DNA of 64,000 nt from Caenorhabditis elegans (GCF_000002985.6 NC_003283.11:10416001-10480000), one strand, 5' to 3'; shown: positions 33,425 to 46,300, counted from the first letter of the stretch. A program made the numbers and translations. The notes: a model not told the origin generated them from the letters alone.

Positions 33425-34705
33425 ATTTACTCTCTGGCTTCACAGTATATTTTACTCTCTGGCTTCACAGTATATTTTACTCTCTGGCTTCACACTGTAT
33501 TTTACTCTCTAGCTTCACAGTATATTTTACTCTCTGGTTTCACAGTATATTTTACTCTCTAGCTTCACAGTATATTTTACTCTCTAGCTTCACAGTATAT
33601 TTTACTGTCTGGCTTCACAGTATATTTTACTCTCTGGCTTCACACTGTATTTTACTCTCTGGCTTCACAGAATATTTTACTCTCTAGCTTCACAGTATAT
33701 TTTACTCTCTGGCTTCACACTGTATTTTACTCTCTGGCTTCACAGTATATTCTACTCTCTGGCTTCACACTGTATTTTACTCTCTGGCTTCACAGTATAT
33801 TTTACTCTCTGGCTTCACACTGTATTTTACTCTCTGGCTTCACAGAATATTTTACTCTCTGGCTTCACAGTATATTTTACTCTCTGGCTTCACAGTATAT
33901 TTTACTCTCTGGCTTCACACTGTATTTTACTCTCTGGCTTCACACTGTATTTTACTCTCTAGCTTCACACTGTATTTTACTCTCTAGCTTCACAGTATAT
34001 TTTACTCTCTGGCTTCACACTGTATTTTACTCTCTGGCTTCACAGTATATTCTACTCTCTGGCTTCACAGCATAATTTACTCTCTGGCTTCACAGAATAT
34101 TTTACTCTCTGGCTTCACAGAATATTTTACTCTCTGGCTTCACAGTATATTTTACTCTCTGGCTTCACAGTATATTTTACTCTCTGGCTTCACACTGTAT
34201 TTTACTCTCTGGCTTCACAGAATATTTTACTCTCTAGCTTCACAGTATATTTTACTCTCTGGCTTCACACTGTATTTTACTCTCTGGCTTCACAGTATAT
34301 TCTACTCTCTGGCTTCACAGCATAATTTACTCTCTGGCTTCACAGAATATTTTACTCTCTGGCTTCACAGAATATTTTACTCTCTGGCTTCACAGAATAT
34401 TTTACTCTCTGGCTTCACAGTATATTTTACTGTCTGGCTTCACAGTATATTTTACTCTCTGGCTTCACACTGTATTTTACTCTCTGGCTTCACAGAATAT
34501 TTTACTCTCTAGCTTCACAGTATATTTTACTCTCTGGCTTCACACTGTATTTTACTCTCTGGCTTCACAGTATATTCTACTCTCTGGCTTCACAGAATAT
34601 TTTACTCTCTGGCTTCACAGAATATTTTACTCTCTGGCTTCACAGCATAATTTACTCTCTGGCTTCACAGAATATTTTACTCTCTGGCTTCACAGTATAT
34701 TCTAT
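33425..34705. repeat. 25-bp minisatellite, about 51 units
   Basis: Units of the form TACTCTCTGGCTTCACAG plus a short AT tail repeat every 25 bases from 33431 to 34681 with no indel. Variants differ at GGCTT/AGCTT and in the tail (AGTATATTTT, ACTGTATTTT, AGAATATTTT, AGTATATTCT, AGCATAATTT). The second half shows a longer repeat of 10 to 11 units. Open frames here are only the repeat read in three phases. Confidence 0.95.
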
Positions 34706-34944
34706 CCTTGAGATACACTTGAGATACACTTCAGATACACTTCAGATACACTTCAGATACACTTCAGATACACTTCAGATACACTTCAGATACACTTCAG
34801 ATACACTTCAGATACACTTCAGATACACTTCAGATACACTTCAGATACACTTCAGATACACTTCAGATACACTTCAGATACACTTTCAGATACACTTTCA
34901 GATACACTTTCAGATACACTTTCAGATACACTTTCAGATACACA
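34706..34944. repeat. 11-bp minisatellite drifting to 12 bp
   Basis: Tandem ACTTCAGATAC units (11 bases; first two read ACTTGAGATAC-like) change near 34880 to five ACTTTCAGATAC units (12 bases). It directly abuts the 25-bp array on the left and the duplicated carboxypeptidase flank on the right. Confidence 0.95.
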
Positions 34945-35470
34945 GATAAAAAATCAAGAAAGAATGTCGGAGGAATCACACTCGTTTCTTCCTCCAAAAA
35001 AGGCACGCATTCCAATTTTCTTTCCTCTTTTTCCTCATTTTTTACCACAATTTCTTCCTTCTCGATTTGTCGTTTTATCCACGATAAGTCATTTATCCTT
35101 TTTTCCAACAGTCTCATAAACTTCTCCCTTCATTCATACATCAGTCCACGATGTCTTCTCATCCCCGTCCAAACTTACCTTTTCATTTCTAATCATCTCT
35201 CAATTGTTTACAGTTTTCGGTTCAGAAAGTTTGCAATCATTTTTGTGCACGCTCATGTTTTGTGAACGGATAATAATGGTTAATAAAAAGAGAAGACGTC
35301 CAGCTTACATTGGTTGAAATCATACAGAGAGAAAGAATACATTTATAAATAAAGAAAATGAGAAAGTTCTATGCATTATACTGCTTGACCACGGCCTTCA
35401 ACATGAAGATTGCAGATTCTGGGGTATCATATGCAACCTGAAATTAATATTATTCCAATAATGTTTTCTA
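34945..35470. repeat. second copy of the 0.53-kb duplication
   Basis: Same sequence as 30098-30634, here attached to the complete carboxypeptidase gene. The copies are offset by 4835 bases across the terminal exon. The shared block covers the terminal exon, its acceptor, about 30 bases of intron and about 420 bases of downstream flank. Confidence 0.9.
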
Positions 35471-37605
35471 AAATTAAAAATAATTTACCATATGTCCTGC
35501 TCTGAGAATCCACCAGAATTGCAAATTCTTGTAAGTCTTGTAATATCCAGCCAATGGGAATGATTGAGTTTTGAATGAATGTCTAGTTGTTGAATTAAAT
35601 GTAGCAGCACCGTCCCAAGTGAGCCGATTAACCCATGCAGCAGTTCCCATTGTATTACAAATTAAATCTTCATTTCCATTATACACAATCACATTGTATC
35701 CATCCTTTAGAAGCTGATCTACAGTACTCCAAATTGGTGTCATAAAGTCTCCTTGTTGATAACTGAACACGTCTCCAGCTTGTCCTCCGAACTTCACCTT
35801 ATCCGGAATAATTCCCAACTTCTTGCGAACAACTGTATCCATGTAATTTGAAAGAGAATCCAAATTCTGTGGAGCAACGAATCGATTATACAATCTACGA
35901 GTTGAAGTCATCACTCTATTTGATCTCATTGCAGATGAACTCCAGTCATCAGTATCTCCTTTCTTCAGAATATTATACCAAGAGACATCATTCGTCTCAA
36001 CACTTATCAAATTCTCCATATTTCCCCAACAATTCGTTGCTTTTTCCCATTTCTGTTGATCCACGAGTGCTTGACATCTTGCTGCTTCAGCATTAACTGT
36101 ATTCAATTGATGGTCATCAAGGAAAGACTGAAAACGTAATTGAAATTTTGGGGTTTCTACGTGTTTGATAAGCGGATTAAAACATGGAAAAACTGACGAA
36201 TTGTCACCTTTTTGTTGGTCAGAACCGTACTTTCATTTTTGTGTCGTTACAATGAAACCATAAGAACATATGCACGTTTGTCTACATCACAAGTTATTCG
36301 GGTATTAATGAATTTCCCGGAATGCGTGGTTTGTATATTTATACGCCACATACGTTTTTAAAAAAGAGTATCATCAGTGGGGCAATTCTTTGAAATATGT
36401 TGCAATATTATATTACAACTTTTTTTTTGTTGTTGAAAAAAAATTATTTCAAAAAGTGCTCTCAGTGTCTCCTGTCTTAATTTTTTATGCCTATCACAAA
36501 TGAAAAAGTCTCAAACCGATGAAGCAAAAAGACTGAAATAGCCCTATTCGTCTTTGACTTTTGAAAGCTGTGACGTAAAAGGACGTAACAGTTTGAAGTA
36601 ACTATATTTTTTTGAATAATTCTCGTGGATTGTCAAAGTCTCAAAAACAAGTTTCTACGATATTCAGAAAAACGTCTCGAGATAGTCGGATTTGCTTTTG
36701 GATTTTTTTTGTGATAACTATCACATTTTAAATCTTACTGTAAATATTTAAATAGTAATGTTATTTGCTAGAACAAAACAAATTTTTTTGGGGAATGGAA
36801 CACATAAAAGTGTCCTATGATCATATGAACTCACATTAGCATAAAGATATGGTCCCCAGGTGTTGACATAATCCATTGCAGAAATCCATGAATCTCCGAG
36901 AGCAACAGCGCGGAAGTTGAGTTGAAGACTTCCAGCTTTGATAGACTAAACAACTACAGTTAATTAGTTTTTTTTATGGTTACCTCGAAACTTACATCAG
37001 TTATGACTTTAGCAAATTGAGCGCTCATTTTACCTCCATAACTTTCACAGAAAATGTAGAACGGACGAGTACGATACTCTGGATGAAGAGCAAGGAATTT
37101 GCGAAGCCACGCGAGCAAATCTTTTCCAATTTGAGTGATTTCAGTGGTGTAAGCAGATTTATCGTCGACATAGGAAAAACCAGCACCAACGGGGTTGTCC
37201 ACGTAGACCATGTCAGCAACTTGAAGCTAAATTTTTAACTTTTCAAATTTCAATTTAGATCTTGATTTCAAAAAAAAAATACAGTGTTTAAAATAACAAT
37301 CACAGAAAATATCGTACCCAAGTAGCTGGATTGTCAGATCCATTCAACGTCTTTGGTCCAGTTTCCTCAAAGTTTCCAAAACCGGAACTAGATGATCCAG
37401 GTCCTCCTTGCAACCAGAGAAAGAGTGGACGTTGAGAATTGGCAGGCTTTGCTGCATAAAGCCACCAGAAAGTATGAGCATTTGTACGAATATCAACATA
37501 TCCCCAATCTTCATCATATTGAATAACACCTCCCCAAGTATTAACTGAATTGCTAGCACCCGCCGCAGCAAGGCTCACTAATGAGAGAATAAACAACAAG
37601 TTCAT
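35369..37605 (-). CDS. serine carboxypeptidase, S10 family (SCPEP1-like), secreted or lysosomal
   Basis: Hydrolyses C-terminal residues, probably in the secretory or lysosomal compartment. Exons 37318-37605, 36996-37226, 36835-36945, 35489-36127 and 35369-35437. Signal peptide MNLLFILSLVSLAAAGAS. Family motifs are WLQGGPGSSSSGFGNF (oxyanion region), VDNPVGAGFSYV, then the nucleophile in CESYGGK, the Asp in NGNEDLICNT and the His in RAGHM. The residue before Glu-Ser is Cys where the consensus has Gly. TTTTTCAG lies immediately before the ATG, a likely SL1 site. The terminal exon is also present as a stray copy at 30534-30602. Confidence 0.85.
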
Positions 37606-38192
37606 CTGAAAAATGAGATAAATGTAAAGAAAAAATAAAGAAGGAAGCAGAAGATTCAAGAACAAATATCCCGTGACCATCAGACTGCCGTCTTGTCAAT
37701 TGGAGCCACCGCAAAGAGCCAATAAATCAAAAAGCTGTAAAGTTCTTTTTGTTGAGGGAGGGCGGTGGAGACGATGACGATAAAAGTGGTATGTGTTATC
37801 AGAAATGAAAAGAAAGAGGCGGGAACATTAAAAAAAAATATTTTTTAATAAAATCATCACAAAAATTGAATTTATTCTGGAAAAAATCAATAAAATTGGG
37901 AAAATGAATTATTAACGTGCCGCTGGCACCATGTATCTGGAACGGTCTCCTAGGATTAACTTTCTCAAAACTTGAAAAAAAATTGGAAAAAAAATCTAGG
38001 AATACTAGCGGGAAAGGATAGAGATGAAGATCCTCAAGGACAAAGTAAAGAGGTAAGATTTTTAAAATTTCAAGATTTCTTTCCCGATAACAGTTTTTTC
38101 CAAAATGTTCAATTCAGAGAATTTCAAACCTAGAAAATGTAAATATACACGTATCAAGAAGATTAGAAATTAAATTTAATAGTTTTTAGTTC
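37606..38192. other. intergenic spacer
   Basis: Promoter side of the carboxypeptidase gene and 3' side of the Kunitz gene, both minus strand. Nothing else seen. Confidence 0.5.
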
Positions 38193-41100
38193 TTATTTGA
38201 CAAAGTCTACGTATGGATCAAAATCAACTTCTTGAGTGTACTCTTCACTTGATGGTGGTGCGAACAATTTCGATTTCTCTGGAAATATATTTGAATTTTT
38301 TAAAATGAAATTCTCACAATAATACTCACTTCCACTGCTAGGTGGTTGAACAATTGAAGGCATTCCTCCATTAATCGGAGATCTTGGTTGTGGTATTTGT
38401 GGTGGAGGAGGTGGTCGAGTATTTCGAACCGTTACTGGTGGAGGTCTTGTTGTCAATGGTGGTGCTTCCGTATCTGGGAAGTCCATTGGAACATCATATT
38501 CATCTTCATAATCTGATCTTTGATTATCCATTGCAATTATATCTTCGAGACTAAGAGACGCAGGCGTCACATTTTCGATAATTGGCCTGAAGTGTTCAAC
38601 TGGTTCGGCAATTGACTTGCTTGTTGGGATTGGTTTTCTGATATGTGCATCGTATACAACTTCATTGACAGGAAGAGTTGGATATGGAACGTGAACATAT
38701 TCAGTTGTGGTTTCAACTGTAGTGGTTGGAGTTGGTATCGTGGTTAATCTCATTCTTGCTTGGTACTCTTCAGCCCGTTGCTTCATTTCATTTTCATATT
38801 TCAATCTTCTATCATTTTCAGCTTTTTCTCTTTCAACCATCATTCTCTCACGTTCTCTTTGCTGTGCAGCTTTCAACTCTTGAATCTTTTTCTTATGTTC
38901 TTCTTGTTGTCTCTTTTGCTCTTCCTGCCGTTTTTCCAGATCTTCTTTGTACTTTCTTTGCATTTCTTCATGTTTTAAACGGGAAATTTCATGGGTTGGC
39001 ACTGTCGTGATCAATGGAATGTATGGTTCCTCAGTTGTATAAACTGCCTGAGTGGTCAAAATGGGTTGAATCACTTGTTGCATTGGTGGAAGTGGTGGAA
39101 GTTGAGCCACGGGAGGTACTGGAACATGTTCAGGAATTCTTGCTCCTTTTGGATAAGCTGTCCACTTTATTCTTTGTCGAACAACATTGCTACCATCAGG
39201 GTTTCGAACTGTCTCAATGTGAGGTATCAAAGTTATGATATGATCTGGAAATTGTGCCTCAAGTTTTCTTCTCAATGCCTTTTCATGTTCATCTAAATGT
39301 GATTTGAATTGATTTACAAGTTCTGGATGATAGTTCTCGTTAACAGATGGACTATTTTGTTGCGGGGGTGGTGGTGGAGGAGGCATCTGAACTGGTGGCC
39401 TTTGATATCTTGCTTGCTCAAAGTAATTGCGTCGCATTGTGTCTTGGATTCTCCTCTGCGTCTCTTCGGCTTCATTTTGCAACGATTGGGATATTTGATT
39501 GTGCTGCTGAACGTGTGCATCTATAAAAGGAATTTCTGAATATGTAGAAATGATTGAATTCTTACCTTGTTCTCTAACAACTTGATATGTAACAGGTCTA
39601 TTGTGTTCATTTATCTCCGAATCCAGTTGGATACGATAAGAATTTGACTGAGAAGCTGGACGCGTTCCCAAGTGAATCATTCGTGGTGGAAGCTTCTTCT
39701 TTTGCATTTTGAATCTTCTTTTCATAAAACCATTTTGTTGTGCAGAAGCTTGTTCCTGAATCTGCCAGTTTACATCTTGATCAAGTACTTGCATTGGTCT
39801 TGGTTCGGAATCATAACGATGAATAGTCAATCCATCAGCTTGAGTCTTGAACGATTGGGCAGCTCGGCTGAACATCGGAACGGTCACAGCTGGAGCTGCG
39901 TGAAAGTAGCTCTGAAAATGCTAAATAAAACAAAGAAAAACTGTGACTAATTACTGGTCCATCGTCTCTGTGACTGATATTGATTGTCATGAGTTTATTG
40001 TCCCAGTTATCTGAATTTCCATATCTTCTCGGATGGCTGTCATAATAGGAATTTTCCAATGGAACCTGCACAGGATACGGCTCTTCTGAATACTGATGGA
40101 ATGATTCAGTTGGGTTATTAAAAACATGTAGAGATTCAGCTGACATTGATCGATTCTGTAAAACATAACTATTGTTTCCATTCGGAATCTTAACTCACCA
40201 TCTGTCTTCCCCAGTACTTCTCATCAATTCCAGGTCCATGTTCTGCATACTCTCCACAAATGAGCATACAGTGATTATAGGAATAATAGATATTCGAGTT
40301 ACCACCACAACCAGACCACCATGAGCATACACATTGCTTCTTGTTTTCGTCGAAAAACCATCGCTCAATGTCCGCATAGCAATTTCCTGGATCATGAGGT
40401 TGAAAGCATCGATCTCGGTTTGTAGGTACTTGATAGTGACACTGAGATGAACACTCTGGAAAGAATGCTATTGAGTTAAAAAAAACATTGTGAACAACAT
40501 TGTAATTCAAAAACCAAGAAGTAATATTACAATTATTTTAATTAATCATATTTTTGGCAGTGGTCTCCAATTTTTCGACAACATTTGACCGTTTATATTT
40601 AATATTTGTAAACATAATCAAATCTTGGTTATACTTTTGCCGCATTTTTTTAAAACATCGGTCAGACCTTGCAGACCTTTGATCGTACTCTGATTATGCA
40701 ATATGTGAGGTGACCCGGTCTCGAATAATACTAATTCCGTAACATCGGCTTTTCTTTACAAAGGTTTAACAACTGTTTGACAAACTTTCCAAAGCGCTCC
40801 AAACGCTGGCCATAAACAAAAAACTCGCCAATGGATCTTAATGGGTCGTCTAGCGCCCATAACGAAGCATATATGGTATTTAGTTACACTCAAAAAAAAA
40901 CACTCAAAAAGGGACAGCTCGCCACGCCAACAGTGAGAAAAATAGTGTGGTGCGCGGACCTCGAATGATGTCGGCGGCTGATATTGCCTGGGGTACCGCT
41001 TTTTGCCTTTTCCCCGTGAGTGAACGAGAAAAAGGCGGGGCCTATTTTGGCGTACACGCAACGCAGTTTTATTATTTTAAGTGTAAGCTAAAAATATATT

Positions 41101-41322
41101 CAGTAGCATACCTTCCAAAGAATCGAATCGATTCTCATTTCCTTCACATCCTCCATAAAAGAAGCGACGACATCGATGATCATACCGATCATAATACCAT
41201 TTTACATGAAAATCAAGTTCACATGTGCCACGATCTGGCCAGTGATTGCATTTTGGATTGGATAGCAGTTGTTGTGAGTTGACCGCAGTACAACCAAAGA
41301 GTAAAATGAGAACAGTGAGCAT
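38193..41322 (-). CDS. secreted protein with two Kunitz domains and a long coiled-coil/proline-rich region
   Basis: Start at 41322 gives signal peptide MLTVLILLFGCTAVNSQ. Kunitz domain 1 (CNHWPDRGTC, WYYDRYDHRC, FFYGGCEGNENRF) is split by a large intron (about 40458-41114). Domain 2 (CFQPHDPGNC, WFFDENKKQC, GCGGNSN, HCMLIC) has an extra Cys. The residues after the second Cys of each domain, Glu and Tyr, are not trypsin-inhibitor type. The remaining chain has polyproline (MPPPPPPPQQ), a Glu/Lys/Arg/Gln coiled coil (HEEMQRKYKEDLEKRQEEQ) and Thr-rich segments, ending DFDPYVDFVK. It looks like an extracellular matrix or cuticle protein rather than a simple inhibitor. Confidence 0.8.
40620..41060. 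other. GC-richer segment within the first intron of the Kunitz gene
   Basis: This stretch (for example GAGGTGACCCGGTCTCGAAT, GGTACCGCTTTTTGCC, AAAGGCGGGGCC) is clearly less AT-rich than the intron around it. It resembles an inserted dispersed repeat, but no termini or coding frame were identified. Confidence 0.4.
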
Positions 41323-43342
41323 GATACTCTACTCTTTCAATTCTTGTCTGAAATGAAATAATTTAAAAGTGCTCCTGACACTTAGGGCGGAGCTGTGCGA
41401 AAAAGAGAAAGCGGCGGTGAGATCAAGAATAAAATTCAATGGAAATGAGAAGATTGCACAAAAAGTCATTACATGAGATACTTTTTTATTGGTCCATTGA
41501 AAATTATGAGTTTCTGATTTGAAGACGGGTGTATCCATCCCACTCATTAGTCACACAACTCTGACTCATTCGATTTTTAGGCTTCTGGCCAATACAAAAA
41601 ATAAAGAAACATGTGGAAAATTTTAAAAAGGTTGAAAGAAAAAAACAATGGGATTGAGTGTCCTCTCTTCCTTGCTCCTCCCGAGTTTTCTAGGACATTG
41701 CAGGTGGGATGAAGATGAAGGAGAAACGGGGCGGGAATGTGAATAGGTTGACAGAGAAAACAGAAAAACGAGGCGTGCTCCCACTGGGGAAAAGGTATTC
41801 GAGGTGCAAGAGGGGACAAATGTCAACTGATAGAGATAAATGAGATGGCATCACAGAAGCCAGTTTCTGTTTTTGTCCTGATGTTGTTGGCTGTAGGTGA
41901 GAATATATAAGGGGATTTTCACTTCGCCATTATGTGATAATTCTTGCAGTTTACTAAACCATTTCTAATTTAGGTTTATAAATATCAATAAACATTCCTC
42001 TTGTAAATTGCTTTAAAAAATTCTTACAGCATTCTAGGTTTCGAGAAAAAACTTAGTAGTTTTAAAGGTTAGTCGTGCCTATACCAACTTATTATTAATG
42101 CTCTAGGACAGGGGTGTGGGGCGAATTTTCCGACAAAATTAGATTACCGAGTTTATCGGTAAGTGTTCGTGTAGCTTTTCTCGAAGCAATGTATCAGTAT
42201 TAAAGCAAACATTTTTTTGTTACAAATTCATGTAATAACATTTTTAAAATTGCACAGATTTTCCTTATAACTTCCGCAAAGCTCAAAACTCAGTGTCCTG
42301 GTACGTTTTTTTTAAAGTAATAATCACACCTAAATTATTAGTTTTTACCAGCGGCCAGTTAAGAACTTATGATCGACAACATTTTTCAGAACAATGTAAC
42401 TGGATACTTAGAGGGCCACTTTTGGTTGGAACCCATTTCATTTTTAGTTGAAAGTCAATTTTTGTGCGTTTGAATAGGGAAAGAAATTTTTTATGAAGTG
42501 TTGTCATTTTTGAACTGAACCAGATTCATTTTTTATTTCGAGCACTGTGGATTAATTTTTATAGGTAATTTAATTTTATAACTCATTAATTACAGATTTC
42601 ACTGTAAATTGGATTTTTTAAAGTATTCAATTAGTCAATTGAACACCAACGGTTAAATTTAAAACAGGCTCCCTATTTGCGCTACTTTGCTTTGAAAATG
42701 TAACAAAAAACGTAATGAAGTTCTGAAAACTTCAATTTTTGTTCAACTTTGTTCAAAAATAAAAATCTCTGCCACATTGCATTCTGCAAGAATGTTTTAT
42801 AACTTATCCGTCAGAAAATGTTGCAATTTTCCATGATCCGTCTTATTTCAAGAATGTGCCAATTTGTTTTTCAAAAAGTTGTTATCTCTTTCCCTGTTTC
42901 ATTCAAAAACTTCTGAATCTCCTAATCACTGTGTTCTGCTGCCATCATCCATCAGTGTCGAAAGTGAAATGAGGCGACCTTACACATTCTAAATTCGAAT
43001 TGAAATGTGCGAACATGTGACCGTCGCTTGTTTTTTTGTGCCAGGCTCATCCCGGCCAGCAAAATTTGCTGAAGTGATTGATGGAATTGAAGTTTGAAAT
43101 CTACTCTTCATTCGAAACATTAACAGACAATTTTTATCTGTTTAGTGCAGAAAATGTTCATGGCAGATCAGAGAGTTTATATTTGCAGGGAATGAGGTAG
43201 ACTTTATTCAGAAAAATTAATAGAAACAGCCAGTACAAACTAAAAAATAAAACATAGAAATCTGATTTAAAAGTTAACCCACGTGGGTGGAAAAGTACTC
43301 TTAACTAGAGAAAACAAAACATTTTAAAACAAAATAATTCAA
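41323..43342. other. intergenic region with one possible signal-peptide exon
   Basis: On the plus strand 41845-41896 reads ATG then MASQKPVSVFVLMLLAV followed by a GTGAGA donor in phase 1, which looks like a first exon. No convincing following exon was found; an acceptor at 42389 would add only about 20 codons. The rest is AT-rich spacer. Confidence 0.3.
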
Positions 43343-46300
43343 TTAATTTAATTTTTTCTTGTCCTCTCTTCCAAATGCCCAATACAGATGTGTTCCATTC
43401 ACAATTGGAATCATTCGGTTTGTGTCAGAACACAGAGCAGGTGCATTTTTCATTGAGTACAACTCATCATTACAATATCCACAAGAATGACGACAAACTC
43501 GAACAGCAAATTCTGCATCAGAACAGCTGTATTTTCCCATTCCAGATGCTTTGAATCGTCTGCAGAATCCAATAGAATGTTTGTCTTTACACATTGCTGG
43601 AGCCTTCTGGAGTGAACGAGAATTCTCGGAACTGATCTTATCTGAAATATTGGGATTGGAACTATGAATATCTTGCCTTTGTAGGCTGGATTATTTCAGT
43701 GAATGATTTCAATCTCCAAGAATTGCTTGAAAAAAACTGACAAGTGATCCAAAGGTTTTAACAGAAAAAGTAAAACCTACAAAGTTAGAAAAACTATTTG
43801 GGTCCCTTTAAACTTCTTTAGCGTATTAATAAGAAGCGTATTCAGGAAAAAAACATGAGATACTCACTTCTTTCAATATATTTTCTGCATTCTCCACAGC
43901 AATCAATAGCGGCAAAATCGTGATCAGTCAAGCATCTGGAAATTAAAATTGTTTTTATTAATCTATAGTCAATATTCTTTGAACCTCTAATCGAAATAAA
44001 TTTGTTCGCGCCCACAGATATAAGAAGGAAAAAGACAAATATCTGCGCACACTCTTGAGCAGATATTCAACAAAAAACGACTGGATCCATTACCTCACAT
44101 TTATCGCCACTGAGACTCACTCGTTTTTATTGGTTTTTCAAGAACGCTCATTCCCAATCTCACAAAGTTTTAGAAATTTTGACAGTTTTTTGTCATTTTA
44201 CCAGTTAGTTTGTGAAGTTAACTTTCTGTTATCTCACCTCTTTTCAAATAATGCTGGCTGTGATTTTCTCAATGATTGGCATGCTTGTTCTCCAAAACGA
44301 TCACGACAACATGGTAATTGTGCAGTATCTGGAACTAAGAAAACTATTGATTTTAAGAGTTGTATTTTACTTTTAAAATTTTTGAAAACTTTCAGCTGAA
44401 GTTGAAATAATTTTTTGATTCAATTTCCAATTAATGTCGGAATGAAATGTACAAATTTCCAAATTAAGAATTCTTCTCAAACCTTGATTAAATTGAAAAT
44501 ATGTTTCTGTCAGTTGACAAAATAAATGTTCATTACTCATAACTATATTTTGTCCTTCACTATTTTTTTTATAAACATTTTTTACTACAATTTGGGTGAT
44601 TCAGTCCATAATTCTGTAGTGTGAATTGACGATCAACACCTCGTAAATTCCCATCAGACTTATTTCTCCGATAGCTATGAATGGTTGATTATTGAACCAG
44701 AAATATATGGAAAGAAAATGAAGAAAAGTGAAAAACAGGTTCTCAGGAAATCAGAAATAATTCTCGATGAATGGACAGTTGAAAATTCATCTCACACTCT
44801 CCTCCGTTATTATCTGTTATCAGCAAGCAGATTCCTTTTGCCAATTTTTCCATTCCTTTCGATGATTTCTTCATTGACCATATATCTTTTTTGATTGCCT
44901 CTTCTACACATTCCCAATTTTGTTTATTCTGACAAGGTCGAATCATGGTTTTTGTATTACGGACGGATGTATATATGAAGATACTGATATCTCTTTTATA
45001 CGTAAAAGTATACATACCTTTGTTCTTTTCTTCTTATTTTCAATGTATGAATGAACATTTGGTATTTGAATGTTAACTACCAACTGATCAGAGACCTTCT
45101 CGATCATTGTTTTCTTTCCGTTTTTTGGGTTCTCTTAGGTGGAGACGTCCAAAAAATTTGATACAATTAGAACATTTTGGGATTTTATAGAACTTATTTT
45201 ACCAGACAACACCTTTTTTATCGCGAAAATTAATCTCAGTTTTTCCTTTTTGAAACATTATATTAAATTTATCGTTTTCATGTTTGTTAGCGTAGCATGA
45301 TATTTCAATGTTTGAAAACATTGTCCACACTTCTAAAACTCCTAATCATTTTAAGAAAATTTCTAAATTTTAATAATAATTACTAACTTTGATAATTGAC
45401 AAATAACTAAAAAGTGGTTTGGTTCTCCATTTGTCTCTCTGTCAAAACAACAAAAAAAAAACTGAAACTTACAAGCCGTATTATCAAATCTCTGTGGTAA
45501 TTCAAACTAAAACGTTTTGGCATAAACATTTTTTCTAAAATTGTATGCTAACTAGGACCTATCCCTGGATCAGGTTTCTTTTCTCCCGTCACCAATTATC
45601 AAACATTATCTACATCCATTAATCGACGCAATTATCGATCAGGGCGATAGACGGATTTGGTCATTTCTTCATGACTTTTTATTCTTCTCATCATGACTTC
45701 TATTCATCAAAAAAAAAAGATTTCTAAATGTTCACACATTTGCTATGAAAACAGTTGACGTTGTAACCCTGTAGTAGACCAGTTCATTCCTTCTCTTGCT
45801 TCCTTCTTTACCATTTTAGTTCACTCGCCGCTTTTACCATTTTACTATTATTGTTATTACTAATACTATAATATCATAGAGGTCATTTGTATTCGTTGCG
45901 TTCCCCGCTTCCCGAAAACCAATAAAACTTACGAGAATAATGACCGTATCTATTAGTTCTTGCATCTCAGCTACTCAGTACCAAGTTACCATCCAGATGA
46001 CCCCGTAAATTTAAAAGTCAAAAGAAAACCCATGATTGTAAAATCATGAAAATCATTGGAAAAGAAGCAGTGAATCATTGAATCTTTGTCGCCACGTAAT
46101 CACATTTTCTTGGTAATGGATCTTTCCCATTATTTGTCAGTTATGTTAATGTTCTACCCGTTTCTTATCCAGTCTTTCGATACTTCTCCCTTTCTACTTT
46201 TTCCCCTTTTTTCTCGCATCATTTACCTCATTTACAGTCTATCACACTTCTCCTCAACCCCCTAAAGTAAATAATTCACAGATGGCAAAAGAAGAAGATG

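Noticed and set aside
33421-33687. Open frame of 88 codons in the 25-bp array
   Set aside because: It is the minisatellite read through its three phases (ILLSSFTVYFTLW repeated), not a gene.
34719-34949. Open frame of 76 codons in the 11-bp array
   Set aside because: Simple translation of the tandem repeat (RYTSDTLQIHF).
38726-39539. Plus-strand frames opposite the Kunitz/coiled-coil gene
   Set aside because: Antisense shadows of the charged coiled-coil and proline-rich coding region.
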